Shown: in pieces, positions 44,380 through 53,099 of the stretch
How the letters are laid out: every line of letters starts with the position of its first letter
Numbering within the stretch: the stretch's first letter is position 1
The notes under the pieces: model-generated
The model's input: the letters and a program-made list of their open reading frames with translations, nothing else
Database searches by the model: none
What the model was told of the DNA's origin: nothing
Position numbers and translations under genes: made by a program
Source: Desulfococcus sp041737845
Lineage (GTDB): Bacteria; Desulfobacterota; Desulfobacteria; Desulfobacterales; Desulfococcaceae
Direction: 5' to 3'
Length of the DNA stretch: 64,000 bases
Assembly (NCBI RefSeq): GCF_041737845.1
Contig: NZ_JBGSQX010000116.1
Coordinates: forward strand, 38,176 to 102,175

Positions 44380-44466
44380 TGGTGCGAGAGGGGAGACTCG
44401 AACTCCCACTCTGTTCCCAGAGCTGGATCCTAAGTCCAGTGCGTCTACCAGTTCCGCCACTCTCGC
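44380..44466 (-). tRNA. tRNA-Leu (TAG)
   Basis: The minus strand begins GCGAGAGTGGCGGAACTGG. The 87-base gene has the long variable arm typical of class II tRNAs. The anticodon stem CTGGA/TCCAG encloses CTTAGGA, so the anticodon is TAG. CCA is encoded at 44380-44382. It lies 76 bases upstream of the tig start. Confidence 0.97.
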
Positions 44467-44575
44467 ATCGATACTGCTTTCAAAAAAAAGCCAAACAGCC
44501 TAAGATCCCCCGCTTTTATCGAAAACATGCGACAATAGCCTGAAGTTATTCAGCTTTCAAAATATACAATGTAGG

Positions 44576-44604
44576 AGAATAATACCAAACGATTTTGGTG
44601 TCAA
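44576..44604 (-). promoter_or_regulatory. Sigma70 promoter of the tRNA-Leu/tig unit, with internal dyad
   Basis: On the minus strand TTGACA (44604-44599) and TATTCT (44581-44576) are 17 bases apart. The spacer contains the symmetric sequence ACCAAA-N4-TTTGGT, which overlaps the promoter in the manner of an operator. The region between here and the tRNA (44467-44575) has no gene. Confidence 0.75.
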
Positions 44605-44759
44605 GAAAAATTGAAAATCGAAACGGTTCTGGCGCGCCTTTGCGCGCCCGGCATGCCGGACCGTTTTTCGGCCGCCGCGGGCGTCCTCGAACGCCCGCGG
44701 GGTCAACAAAATCTTGCATTCCGGCGCATATCGTGCTAACGGGTTCACGTCCGACGTGT

Positions 44760-44833
44760 CGGGGCGTGGCGCAGCCTGGTAGCGCGTCTGCTTTGGGAGC
44801 AGAAAGCCGGGGGTTCAAATCCCTCCGCCCCGA
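44760..44833 (+). tRNA. tRNA-Pro (TGG)
   Basis: The plus strand begins CGGGGCGTGGCGCAGCCTGG. The acceptor CGGGGCG pairs with CGCCCCG, the anticodon loop TTTGGGA gives TGG, and the T-arm is GGGGGTTCAAATCCCT. CCA is not encoded. It stands alone in divergent orientation to tRNA-Leu. Confidence 0.97.
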
Positions 44834-45089
44834 CTCAAAGAAATCAACGGGTTACGGTGAAAACTGCAACCCGTTTTTTATTTTTTCATGGGTATCCCCT
44901 TCCAATCCCTATCCCGGAGAGCGCGTAAAAGTACGATCCCATTTTTTTTCCGTCCGGATCCCGGCGATCTCGCCCATGGCCGTGGTGCATCCGCTTGCCG
45001 ATGGCTTGGTGACCAATGGGGAAATCCAGCAGCAGATAATGCAGCAGATAATAAGGAATTCAAAACGGTTTCGGGGTAACCGGTCGGAC

Positions 45090-45560
45090 TCAAAAATGAT
45101 GCTGCAATTCTGGGAAAATCTCTACGAGACGGTCTCGACGGTAATCGAAGATGCGGTCCAGCTTTTTCCGGACGATCCAGCGATGGGCGATATCGCCGAA
45201 GAGGCCCCATTTCAGGGCGTAATGGACGATGTCGGTCATCTCGACGCCCTCAGGCGTCTCGCGAAAGAAATGCTGATGATGCCAGAGGCGGTAGGGCCCG
45301 ATGCGCTGTTCGTCCACGAAGAAACGGGGCTCTGCGACATGGGTGATCTCGGACACCCAGCACATGGATACGCCCTTGAGCGGCTTCAGGCAGTAGGTGA
45401 GGATCATGCCAGGATACATGGTCTCCGCTGGATCCGACGTCAGGGAAAAGGCCAGCCAGGGCGGGGTGATGTCCGGGAGGTTCCGTGGGGACGAAAAAAA
45501 AGCCCAGGCCGCTGTTGCGGAGATGGGAAGCATCTGGGTGCGCTCGATCGTGTGGATCAT
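45090..45560 (-). CDS. SRPBCC-fold ligand-binding protein
   Basis: A 156-residue cytoplasmic protein of the START/Bet v 1-like SRPBCC superfamily, of the group annotated as cyclase/dehydrase or coenzyme Q-binding-like. Typical features are the opening IERTQMLPISATAAWAFF, the central YRLWHHQHFF and EMTDIVHYAL strands, and a long amphipathic C-terminal helix (about 115-150). Such proteins bind hydrophobic ligands; the ligand here is not evident. It lies downstream of a small membrane protein on the same strand, with a gap of 58 bases. The 256 bases between tRNA-Pro and this gene contain nothing I can support. Confidence 0.8.
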   Translation of the reverse strand: MIHTIERTQMLPISATAAWAFFSSPRNLPDITPPWLAFSLTSDPAETMYPGMILTYCLKPLKGVSMCWVSEITHVAEPRFFVDEQRIGPYRLWHHQHFFRETPEGVEMTDIVHYALKWGLFGDIAHRWIVRKKLDRIFDYRRDRLVEIFPELQHHF

Positions 45561-45618
45561 CTTCGAAACCTCGATCGCCTTCCGTCAGCCCGAACCCGGT
45601 GGGTTGCCGGCGGATATT

Positions 45619-46098
45619 TCAGGACGGGGGCCGGCCGGCGGAGCGGTCCGCCGCATCGGGATCCGATGCCGCGGCGCCGGCAGGCGCCGACATGCCGAAG
45701 GCGCTCCTGAGCAGGTGTTTCACGGCGCTCCGGTCGTCCGTGGTCAGCGAGACGATTTTCGCGCCGGTGTGCATCATCGCGAGCGTCAGCCAGGCGATCA
45801 GGAAGGCGCCGCAGCAGTAGACCGTGAGGGCCATGATATTGGCCAGGGGGACAGCCCTGCCGTCCAGCCGGAGATCAAATGCGCTGCCGCCGATGCTGTC
45901 GGCCATCTCCTGGATCACGCCGGTCAGATAGGCGGGGGATTTCAGGATGGTGAAAACGAGCTGAAAGATTTCCATGGTGTACCGGAGGCCGATGATGATG
46001 ATGGCGAGGCCCAGGCATGTGGCGACGAGGCTGATGACGCTTTTAACGGTTTCCACGGCGGGCAGGGGGTTCTGTCTTCTCGATAGGTTGGTCGTCAT
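45619..46098 (-). CDS. Small integral membrane protein downstream of gyrB
   Basis: A 159-residue protein beginning at the ATG at 46098, with AAGGAGGTGG upstream at a slightly long distance. Two hydrophobic helices are clear (about residues 20-45, VISLVATCLGLAIIIIGL, and about 85-110, IMALTVYCCGAFLIAWLTLAM), with a cytosolic Ala/Asp-rich tail. The family resembles DUF3082- or DUF5362-like small membrane proteins only in size, so I do not assign it. It is the next gene after gyrB on the minus strand. Confidence 0.7.
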   Translation of the reverse strand: MTTNLSRRQNPLPAVETVKSVISLVATCLGLAIIIIGLRYTMEIFQLVFTILKSPAYLTGVIQEMADSIGGSAFDLRLDGRAVPLANIMALTVYCCGAFLIAWLTLAMMHTGAKIVSLTTDDRSAVKHLLRSAFGMSAPAGAAASDPDAADRSAGRPPS

Positions 46099-46205
46099 GC
46101 GGCGGTCCACCTCCTTGATCCGGGCGCTGTGATCGAAATGCATGGTTTGGGGTTACGGGCCGTCGGGTTCCTTTCAGCATTCCGATCCGCTGGAGCAGCA
46201 CAGGC

Positions 46206-48659
46206 CTATATGTCGAGCGTGCTCACCGCGAGGGCGTTGCTCTGAATGAATTCCCGTCGGGGTTCGACCACGTCCCCCATGAGGAGGGTGAAGATCTCGT
46301 CCGCCCCGACGGCGTCCTCCACCTTGACCCTCAGGAGGGTCCGCCTGTCCGGCGCGGGGTTCATGGTCGTCTCCCAGAGCTGTTCGGGGTTCATCTCCCC
46401 GAGGCCTTTGTAGCGCTGGATCTGGATCCCCTTCTTTCCCTCTTCAAGGAGATAATGGAGGAGCGATCGCTTGTCTTCGAATTTCTTGCCATCCTCGCCC
46501 TTTTCTGCATTCTCGACGGTATACGGCGGGTCTCCGAAGGCGAAGATCTTTTCGGAGAGCTGCCGGCATTTCTGGAATTCCGGCGAGTGGACAAAGCGGC
46601 GGCCGAGCTTCAGGGGCTCCTGGGTCTTGGCGGCGATATCCCGGATGACCGTCTCTTCGCCCATCTCGTCGCAGATGCCGATGGTCATCTCGTAAACGCC
46701 TCGATCCTCGCACCACTCGGGATCGCTCACCTCGCATCCCCGGCTTTCCAGCGCCGCCTTCAGGCCCATCATCTTCTCCCGGTCCTGGAGAAAGGTTTCA
46801 TCGAGGCCGTAGCGGATCATGAATTCAACGACCTCCAGCCGGATGCCCCCTCCCCGCGACAGCCTCCCGAGCCCCTTGAGGTATTCGGCCAGGTCCCCCA
46901 CGAACAGATAGAGTTCATGGTCCGACAGGGCCGCAGCGGCGGTATTGCTGCGGACGACTTTCTGGGAGCAGATTCTCCTCAGGAGATGCTCGTTGAGGCC
47001 GGCCTCATCCTTGAGGTAGATTTCGCTTTTGCCCTTGCCCACGCGGAAGAGCGGGGGCTGGGCGATGTAGAGGTAGCCTTTTTCGATGATCTCCTTCATC
47101 TGGCGGTAGAAGAAGGTCAGGAGGAGGGTGCGGATATGGGACCCGTCAACGTCCGCGTCGGTCATGATGATGACCTTGTGGTAGCGGATCTTGTCGATGT
47201 CGTACTCTTCGCCCCCCACCCCGGCGCCCAGGGCGGTGATGATGTTCTTGATCTCGTCACTCCTGAGGATCTTGTCGAGCCGGGCCTTTTCAACGTTCAG
47301 GATCTTCCCCTTGAGGGGCAGGATGGCCTGGAACCGACGGTCTCTTCCCTGCTTGGCCGACCCGCCGGCGCTGTCGCCCTCCACCAGGAAGAGCTCCCGG
47401 TCCTTGGGGTCTGAATACTGGCAGTCCGCCAGCTTCCCCGGGAGGGTGGAGTCGACCAGGGCGCCGGTGCTCCGGGCCAGGTCCCGGGCCCGCTTGGCCG
47501 CATCCCTGGCCCGTGCCGCATCGACCGCCTTGGCGAGAATCTTTTTCGCCACTGCGGGGTTTTCGCCCAGATAGAGGGTCAGCTTTTCATTGACCAGGGA
47601 TTCCACGAGGCCCTTCACCTCGCTGTTCCCCAGCTTGGTCTTGGTCTGGCCCTCGAACTGGGGCTCCTTGATCCGGATGCTGATGATGGCCGAAAGGCCT
47701 TCCCGCACATCGTCCCCGCTGAACTTGGTCTGGAGGTTCTTGGGGAGGTTGCTGCCGGCCGCGTAGCTGTTGAGGGAGCGGGTCAGGGCGGCCTTGAAGC
47801 CGATGAGGTGGAACCCGCCTTCAATCGTATTGATATTATTCGCAAAGGAGAACATCTTCTCCTTATAGGTGTCGTTGTACTGGATGGCGACCTCGATCAC
47901 GACCTCGTTCCGCTCCCCCTGGATGAAAATGGGCTCGTGCAGCGCAGTGTCCCGCCGGTTGAGATACTCCACGAAGGAGGCCAGTCCGCCTTCGTAGAAA
48001 AACGCCTCCTTCTCGTCCGACCGTTCATCCTCGATGGTGATGCGGACGCCCTTGTTCAGGAAGGCCAGCTCCCGCAGCCTGCGGCTCAGGGTTTCATAGT
48101 TGAAATTGTCGGAGTTCATGATCTCGGTGTCGGGTTTGAAGCGGACCCTGGTCCCCTGTTTTTCGGTCTCTCCGATCACCGTGAGTTCGCAGGTCTTGGC
48201 CCCGCGGGAATAGGTCTGGTGGTATATTTTCCCGCCGGTGTAGATCTCCACCTCGAGCAGGGACGAGAGGGCGTTCACCACCGAAATGCCGACGCCGTGG
48301 AGGCCGCCGGAAACCTTGTAGGAGTTCTTGTCGAACTTGCCGCCGGCATGGAGCTTGGTCAGGACGACCTCCACCGCCGGAACGTTCTCCTTTTCGTGCA
48401 TGTCCACGGGGATCCCGCGGCCGTTGTCCTCCACGCTGACCGAATTGTCCGGGTGCACCTTTACCTGGATCGTGTCGCAATACCCGGCCATGGCCTCGTC
48501 GATGCTGTTGTCGACCACCTCGTAGACCAGATGGTGCAGCCCTTCCATGTCAATGTTTCCGATGTACATGGAAGGCCGCTTCCGGACGGCCTCGAGGCCC
48601 TCCAGGATCTTGATGTTATCGGCGGTGTAATTGTTTTTGGATCGTTGTTCTTTTGTCAT
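46206..48659 (-). CDS. gyrB: DNA gyrase subunit B
   Basis: The ATPase subunit of DNA gyrase, which introduces negative supercoils. The 817-residue protein has a GHKL ATPase domain (VVDNSIDEAMAGYCD, GRGIPVDMH, GGLHGVGISVVNALS), a transducer domain, the TOPRIM domain (LVEGDSAGGSAKQGRDRRFQ; DADVDGSHIRTLLLTFFYR in parts) and the C-terminal QRYKGLGEMNPEQLWETTM. The insertion of about 170 residues in TOPRIM gives the long Gram-negative form. Its ATG overlaps the dnaN stop by four bases (ATGA). Confidence 0.98.
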   Translation of the reverse strand: MTKEQRSKNNYTADNIKILEGLEAVRKRPSMYIGNIDMEGLHHLVYEVVDNSIDEAMAGYCDTIQVKVHPDNSVSVEDNGRGIPVDMHEKENVPAVEVVLTKLHAGGKFDKNSYKVSGGLHGVGISVVNALSSLLEVEIYTGGKIYHQTYSRGAKTCELTVIGETEKQGTRVRFKPDTEIMNSDNFNYETLSRRLRELAFLNKGVRITIEDERSDEKEAFFYEGGLASFVEYLNRRDTALHEPIFIQGERNEVVIEVAIQYNDTYKEKMFSFANNINTIEGGFHLIGFKAALTRSLNSYAAGSNLPKNLQTKFSGDDVREGLSAIISIRIKEPQFEGQTKTKLGNSEVKGLVESLVNEKLTLYLGENPAVAKKILAKAVDAARARDAAKRARDLARSTGALVDSTLPGKLADCQYSDPKDRELFLVEGDSAGGSAKQGRDRRFQAILPLKGKILNVEKARLDKILRSDEIKNIITALGAGVGGEEYDIDKIRYHKVIIMTDADVDGSHIRTLLLTFFYRQMKEIIEKGYLYIAQPPLFRVGKGKSEIYLKDEAGLNEHLLRRICSQKVVRSNTAAAALSDHELYLFVGDLAEYLKGLGRLSRGGGIRLEVVEFMIRYGLDETFLQDREKMMGLKAALESRGCEVSDPEWCEDRGVYEMTIGICDEMGEETVIRDIAAKTQEPLKLGRRFVHSPEFQKCRQLSEKIFAFGDPPYTVENAEKGEDGKKFEDKRSLLHYLLEEGKKGIQIQRYKGLGEMNPEQLWETTMNPAPDRRTLLRVKVEDAVGADEIFTLLMGDVVEPRREFIQSNALAVSTLDI

Positions 48660-49771
48660 ATTTTCATCGGCATGATGATGCTCAGGTAGCTCTTGTCGTT
48701 TTCCCCCTCAACGAGGCAGGGTTTGTCGGCACTGAGGATATTGATGATGACGCCGTCATCTTCGATGACGCTCAGGGTGTCGATAAAATATTTCGGGTTG
48801 AACGCCGCTTCGATGGGGTCCCCCTCGAATTCGATGGCCATCTCTTCCTTGGATTCACCGATTTCGGGATTGGTCGCCCGAACGGTCAAGAGGTTGTTTT
48901 CGAAATTGAAGATGACGCCCTTGTAGTTTTCGGAGCAGAGGATGGACATCCGTTTGAGAACCATGAGAAAGAGATGGCGATCCACCGGGATATCGTGGCC
49001 GATGCCCCTGACGATGATATTCTTGTAGTTGGGGTATTCCCCTTCCAGCAGGCGGATGGTGAAGATTTCGTTCTCTTTTTTGACGACGAAATGGCTGCCG
49101 TTGAGACCGATGTGGAGGGTCTTCTCGGGCCCCAGGAATTTCAGTACATCGCCAAGCCCCTTTTTGGGGATCAGGATGCCCTTCTCGACGGGGCACTCGC
49201 CGGCGTCATAGGGATAGTCGACTGTAGACAGGCGGCTTCCGTCGGTGGAGACCATTTTCAGCACCTTTGAATCGCCGTCGACGATATTTTCGAGATAAAT
49301 ACCGTTGACATGGGCGCGATTGTCATCCGGCATGCCGGCGATGATGATCGTTTTTTCGATCATCCGCTTCAGCGCCATCGCGTCCATTTCGAACAGGGGC
49401 CCATCGCCCACCCGGGGAATCTCGGGGAAATCATCGGGGTTCATGCCGACGATATGGTACTCGATGTTTCCCTTGCCGATCTCGATCCAGCGGTTTTCCA
49501 CCTCGGTGACATCGACGGATTCGCTGGGAAAATCCCTTACGATTTCATATAGTTTCTTCGCGTTGATGGCGATCAGCCCCGGGGATTCCACGGTAGCGGG
49601 GTATTCGCCCTCGAATCCCGTTTCGAGGTCGGTGGCGGTAACCTTCACCGTATCCGCCGTTGCCTCGATCAGGAGGGTTTCCGTGATGGCCAGATTGGTC
49701 CGCCGGGTGGTGATCCCCTGAACCTTTCCCAGGATACTTCGAATATCGTTTTTATTGATGACGAACTTCAT
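48656..49771 (-). CDS. dnaN: DNA polymerase III beta sliding clamp
   Basis: The 371-residue ring clamp that tethers the replicative polymerase. It starts MKFVINKNDI, has three tandem clamp domains of about 120 residues, and ends with the family signature YLSIIMPMKI (usually MPMRL). GGAAGG precedes the ATG. It is translationally coupled to gyrB. The dnaA gene normally close to dnaN is not in the window; rdgC and an unknown gene precede it instead. Confidence 0.98.
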   Translation of the reverse strand: MKFVINKNDIRSILGKVQGITTRRTNLAITETLLIEATADTVKVTATDLETGFEGEYPATVESPGLIAINAKKLYEIVRDFPSESVDVTEVENRWIEIGKGNIEYHIVGMNPDDFPEIPRVGDGPLFEMDAMALKRMIEKTIIIAGMPDDNRAHVNGIYLENIVDGDSKVLKMVSTDGSRLSTVDYPYDAGECPVEKGILIPKKGLGDVLKFLGPEKTLHIGLNGSHFVVKKENEIFTIRLLEGEYPNYKNIIVRGIGHDIPVDRHLFLMVLKRMSILCSENYKGVIFNFENNLLTVRATNPEIGESKEEMAIEFEGDPIEAAFNPKYFIDTLSVIEDDGVIINILSADKPCLVEGENDKSYLSIIMPMKI

Positions 49772-49786
49772 AAAGGATACCTTCCG

Positions 49787-50311
49787 CTATTCATGGATCC
49801 ACTTCTGTAACCGTGGCAGCACCCGTTCATTCCAGTCGCCGGAAAGCCTGGATCGGAGGAAGAGGCCATAGAGCCTGTCGGTGAGCCGGACGGCCTTCTC
49901 CACCAGGTAGGCCTTCTCCAGGAGGAACCCCTCGATATCGTCGCGGGTCTCGATGGCGCCGGTTTCAGGGGTCTTGAGGCCGGCGATGTGAAAGCTTTCC
50001 CCCTTGAGGGTGAAGCGCCATTCCTGTTCACCGATCTTGAACACGAGGTTGAGTTCCGTGACGACCGCGCCTTTTCTGAGGGCCAGGAGTCCCTCCTCGA
50101 GCCCGGCATCGTCTCCCTTGATGGTGATGCTCTCCACGGCTTCCTGGATCCGGTTTTCGAGGACCACGCGGTTTCCCATGGCAAGGCCAGTCAGTTCCGG
50201 TTCGACGGTGGCGGGGAGGTCCCGGTCTTTTTCCACCACGAACCAGAGCCAGGTCAAAAATTCATATCCCAGGAAAGCATACCGGTTGTAGGCGACGGCA
50301 ATGTCCAGCAT
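49787..50311 (-). CDS. Conserved protein of unknown function between rdgC and dnaN
   Basis: A 174-residue soluble protein with no signal peptide. It begins MLDIAVAYNRYAFLGYEFLTWLWF and has a basic, helical C-terminus (RLYGLFLRSRLSGDWN). Its ribosome binding site (GGAG) lies in the last codons of rdgC, three bases from the stop to its ATG, and it ends 15 bases before dnaN, so the genes are co-translated. I recall similar genes next to rdgC in deltaproteobacteria but know no function. A role with RdgC in recombination or replication is suggested by position only. Confidence 0.75.
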   Translation of the reverse strand: MLDIAVAYNRYAFLGYEFLTWLWFVVEKDRDLPATVEPELTGLAMGNRVVLENRIQEAVESITIKGDDAGLEEGLLALRKGAVVTELNLVFKIGEQEWRFTLKGESFHIAGLKTPETGAIETRDDIEGFLLEKAYLVEKAVRLTDRLYGLFLRSRLSGDWNERVLPRLQKWIHE

Positions 50312-50314
50312 GAG

Positions 50315-50929
50315 CTACTCCGCAAACCGCGCAGGGGAAAGGACGGCCAAGGCGTCCTGCTCCGCGTCTGAAAGCCCGGCGGCAAGGTGGGCGATGGTAT
50401 AGGGAAAGAGCCGGATGAGATTGCTTTTAAACGATTTGGCGAACAGGGTTTCCAACTCCTCGTTGGCGGCTTTCTGGGTGGAATAGAACCAGAGGTACGC
50501 CTCCTCGACATTCCACAGGACGTCGCACACGCTGGGGGTCGCCGGGATCCGCATGCTGAGCAGTTCAACAACCCGCTCCTTGATCTCCTGCTTTTCGCTC
50601 TTGGCCAGGTGTTCCCGCCCGGTTTCGGTCAGCCGTTTGGCCATCTCGATCTGGTAGTGCTTCTTGACGATCTTGGCCGGAATGCTTTTCTTGTCGATCC
50701 GGAGGGAAAAGACCAGATACGGGCCGATCACGAAGGAAGACCCGCTGAAGTCGGGCCGGAACGGGCTCTCCAGGGAGGTCCACCCCACCGATTTTTCCGA
50801 GGCTTCGTCGTCGATCTCCGTAATGGCGTTTTTGGCCAGGCCCGTGGCGATGGTCTCCAGCACCGGCTCTTCGATCTTCCCCTCCACCCGGTAACGGGTG
50901 ATGGACACCGTGGATGACAATATTCCCAT
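50315..50929 (-). CDS. rdgC: Recombination-associated protein RdgC-like
   Basis: A 204-residue protein resembling the RdgC family, DNA-binding ring proteins that modulate RecA. The start MGILSSTVSITRYRVEG and the segment SFVIGPYLVFSLRIDKKSIPA resemble the family's N-terminal domain. Residues KKHYQIEMAKRLTETGREHL match the helical part that contacts DNA. At 204 residues it is shorter than Escherichia coli RdgC (about 300), a size seen in deltaproteobacterial homologues. GGAG lies before the ATG. It begins the run leading to dnaN and gyrB. Confidence 0.8.
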   Translation of the reverse strand: MGILSSTVSITRYRVEGKIEEPVLETIATGLAKNAITEIDDEASEKSVGWTSLESPFRPDFSGSSFVIGPYLVFSLRIDKKSIPAKIVKKHYQIEMAKRLTETGREHLAKSEKQEIKERVVELLSMRIPATPSVCDVLWNVEEAYLWFYSTQKAANEELETLFAKSFKSNLIRLFPYTIAHLAAGLSDAEQDALAVLSPARFAE

Positions 50930-51224
50930 GGATCTCCGTCAAAAAGGGTCTGTACCGCAACAGGCGCGATCCGCGGCGGGCAACCCGGTGAAAACAATAT
51001 TCGTAAACAGTGGTTTATATCCTGTTTTAGCGGGGGTTACAAGGGGTTTTTAAGGAATATTGGCGGCGTCGCAATCCAGGTGAAGCACTTTACGCTCAAA
51101 TGGCATCACGTTTCGATCTTAGAATTAAAAAACGCCGGGGCCGTTTCCGACCCTGGCGTTGATTCAAATCAGTTCTGGGATTTTGTTAAGGACGATTTAC
51201 TTCAGATAGCTGATGGCGCGCCTG
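50930..51224. other. Intergenic region between rdgC and the cytochrome c peroxidase gene
   Basis: About 295 bases with no supported gene. It contains the terminator of the peroxidase gene (51131-51160) and must contain the promoter of the rdgC-dnaN-gyrB run, which I could not identify with confidence. Confidence 0.5.
51125..51160 (-). terminator. Intrinsic terminator of the cytochrome c peroxidase gene
   Basis: On the minus strand AACGCCAGGG (51160-51151) pairs with CCCCGGCGTT (51140-51131), followed by a run of Ts (51132 downwards). It lies about 65 bases after the stop codon. Confidence 0.8.
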
Positions 51225-52415
51225 TCATTTTTTCGGAGTGTAGCCGTCGGAGAGGGTCTTCAGGAAGGCGACAATAGCGGCCTCCTCATCAGCGCTAAGC
51301 CCAAGATCGCCGAGCTCTTCGGTGTTGACGTTGTCGGCCACCTCAGGAGCCGGCCAGCAGCCCTGGGATAGCGCATCTGCCTCGGTGGTGAAGGGGTCGG
51401 GGCATTCCAGTTTTACATCCCTTGTGTTGTAGAAGTTCACGATACTCTCCAGGCTTTTGAAGTAACCGTTGTGGCCGTAAGCTTTCACAAAACCCGGTCC
51501 AGGGCGTTTATCCACATTACGCAAACTCGGGACCTTCTGCTTACCCATCTCCAACGCATAATCAGGTTCTCCTATGCTCTCAAGAAAACCCCCAAGACCA
51601 TTGTCTACCCAATTCAAGCCATCAGGATTCCACTCTGGCTCGAAATAAAAAGGGTTCTGGGGGTTTCTTGGGACACCCAAGTTGTCGTAAGTGAAGTCCG
51701 TGAACAAGGGTTTAAGCCCCTCACTAATATGGCAAGCCGAACACTTCCCCTTTTCGTTGTCGTTAAACAGCTCAAGTCCCCGCAATTCCTGAGCCGTAAG
51801 AGAAGCCTTTCCATTCAAATATGCATCATATTTGGAGCTGAACTGACTAACCTCGGACGAACGTTCGTAAGCAGCAATGGACCGGCCGATGTTATCGTAG
51901 GCATCAGCCACATTCGTGCATGCTTCTGACCCCCAAACATTCTTGAATAGGTCTGAATACTTGGAGCTGCAAACCCTATCCACAACGTAACTTGCATTTG
52001 GAAGGGCCTGCTCCAAGGGGTTCAGAAACGGACCCAAGGCCTGTTCGGCCAGCGGATCCCCGAGATCCGACCCTGTAGCTCTTCCATCCCAAAACATGCC
52101 CCCAATCCAGGCTTCTCCATCGTAATAAAGAACTGGGCTGTCTCCCCCATAAGCAACCGTAGGGGGTTTTCGATTGCCAAATCTAGTGCGCACGGAACCG
52201 AAGTAAACTGATCCAGCTTTATTGAATCCCGGGATGGGACCTGTCCATCCAACACTGGGAGCATGACATGAAGCGCAAGACTGGTTATTGCGCACCGAAA
52301 GCTTCTGATCGAAGAATATGGCCTTCCCCAATTCCTCTATTGGTTCTAACGCTGAAGCTGATGATGCCGTCCCTAAAAAAATCAAGGCAAGAATTGCAAA
52401 CATGAGCTTTTTCAT
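51225..52415 (-). CDS. Di-haem cytochrome c peroxidase (CcpA/MauG family)
   Basis: A periplasmic enzyme of 396 residues that reduces hydrogen peroxide or, in MauG-like members, oxidises a protein partner. The ATG at 52415 is preceded by AAGGAGG at seven bases, and a signal peptide ends ASSASA. Two c-type haem motifs are present, CASCH (near residue 50) and CSACH (near 225). The conserved segment GQKVPSLRN-VDKRPG-F-AYGHNG, described here in parts, follows the second haem. The base composition is visibly lower in GC than that of all flanking genes, with many A- and T-ending codons, which suggests recent acquisition. It stands alone with its own terminator. Confidence 0.92.
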   Translation of the reverse strand: MKKLMFAILALIFLGTASSASALEPIEELGKAIFFDQKLSVRNNQSCASCHAPSVGWTGPIPGFNKAGSVYFGSVRTRFGNRKPPTVAYGGDSPVLYYDGEAWIGGMFWDGRATGSDLGDPLAEQALGPFLNPLEQALPNASYVVDRVCSSKYSDLFKNVWGSEACTNVADAYDNIGRSIAAYERSSEVSQFSSKYDAYLNGKASLTAQELRGLELFNDNEKGKCSACHISEGLKPLFTDFTYDNLGVPRNPQNPFYFEPEWNPDGLNWVDNGLGGFLESIGEPDYALEMGKQKVPSLRNVDKRPGPGFVKAYGHNGYFKSLESIVNFYNTRDVKLECPDPFTTEADALSQGCWPAPEVADNVNTEELGDLGLSADEEAAIVAFLKTLSDGYTPKK

Positions 52416-52651
52416 CCGCACACCTCCTTGGCAATTTTGATGGATAGAAAGTGAGATAGAGTATTTATCTCCGTCAATAATTAGGATATTTTAATATCAT
52501 TATTGAATCTTCCAAACAATGGGGCAAACCCTAAATCCCGGGTAGGAATTTCCTATATCTGATGGGGCAAATGGTTACCGTCGCCGGAGCTGCCGCTTCC
52601 TGTCCTCGGATTCGGCGAATGGCGCCATTGCCCGAAAAGGCGATCGGTGAT

Positions 52652-53080
52652 ATGAACCGGGCCATGGCATATGAGATCATTGACCACACGGCCGATTTCG
52701 GGCTGCGGGTGACGGCCACCGACCTGCCGTCCCTGTTCGCGGAGGCGGTTTTCGCGCTCTTTGACGTGCTGGTGGAGGTGCGCGTTCCCGCGGAGGCGGC
52801 GGAAACCCTCACGCTTCAGGTTTCCGGGGACGACTGGCCCGATCTCATGGTCAACTGGCTGCGGGAGGTCCTCTACCAGTGGACCGGCGAGGAGCGCATC
52901 GTCCGGAGGGCCGAGATGCTGTCGATCTCGGCATATAGCCTCACGGCCCGGCTTTTCTATGAACCCTATGATCCGGGCCGCCACGCGGTCCTTCAGGAGA
53001 TCAAGGCCGTCACCTACCACCAGATCGGCGTGGCGTCCGTCCCGTCCGGGTGGGAGGCGCGGATCATCTTCGATATCTGA
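52652..53080 (+). CDS. Archease (RtcB cofactor)
   Basis: A 142-residue protein that activates and speeds turnover of the RNA ligase RtcB. The start is placed at MNRAMAYEIIDHTADF; the next ATG (52664) is an alternative, and the upstream open frame lacks support. The signature YEIIDHTADFGL, the metal-site region VNWLREVLYQWT, and the end AVTYHQIGV...RIIFDI are typical of the family. The rtcB gene lies 4 kb downstream on the same strand, with two opposite-strand genes between them. It is convergent with the PHP-like membrane protein gene. Confidence 0.92.
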   Translation: MNRAMAYEIIDHTADFGLRVTATDLPSLFAEAVFALFDVLVEVRVPAEAAETLTLQVSGDDWPDLMVNWLREVLYQWTGEERIVRRAEMLSISAYSLTARLFYEPYDPGRHAVLQEIKAVTYHQIGVASVPSGWEARIIFDI

Positions 53081-53099
53081 GAACCCGGAGGATCTGCCG

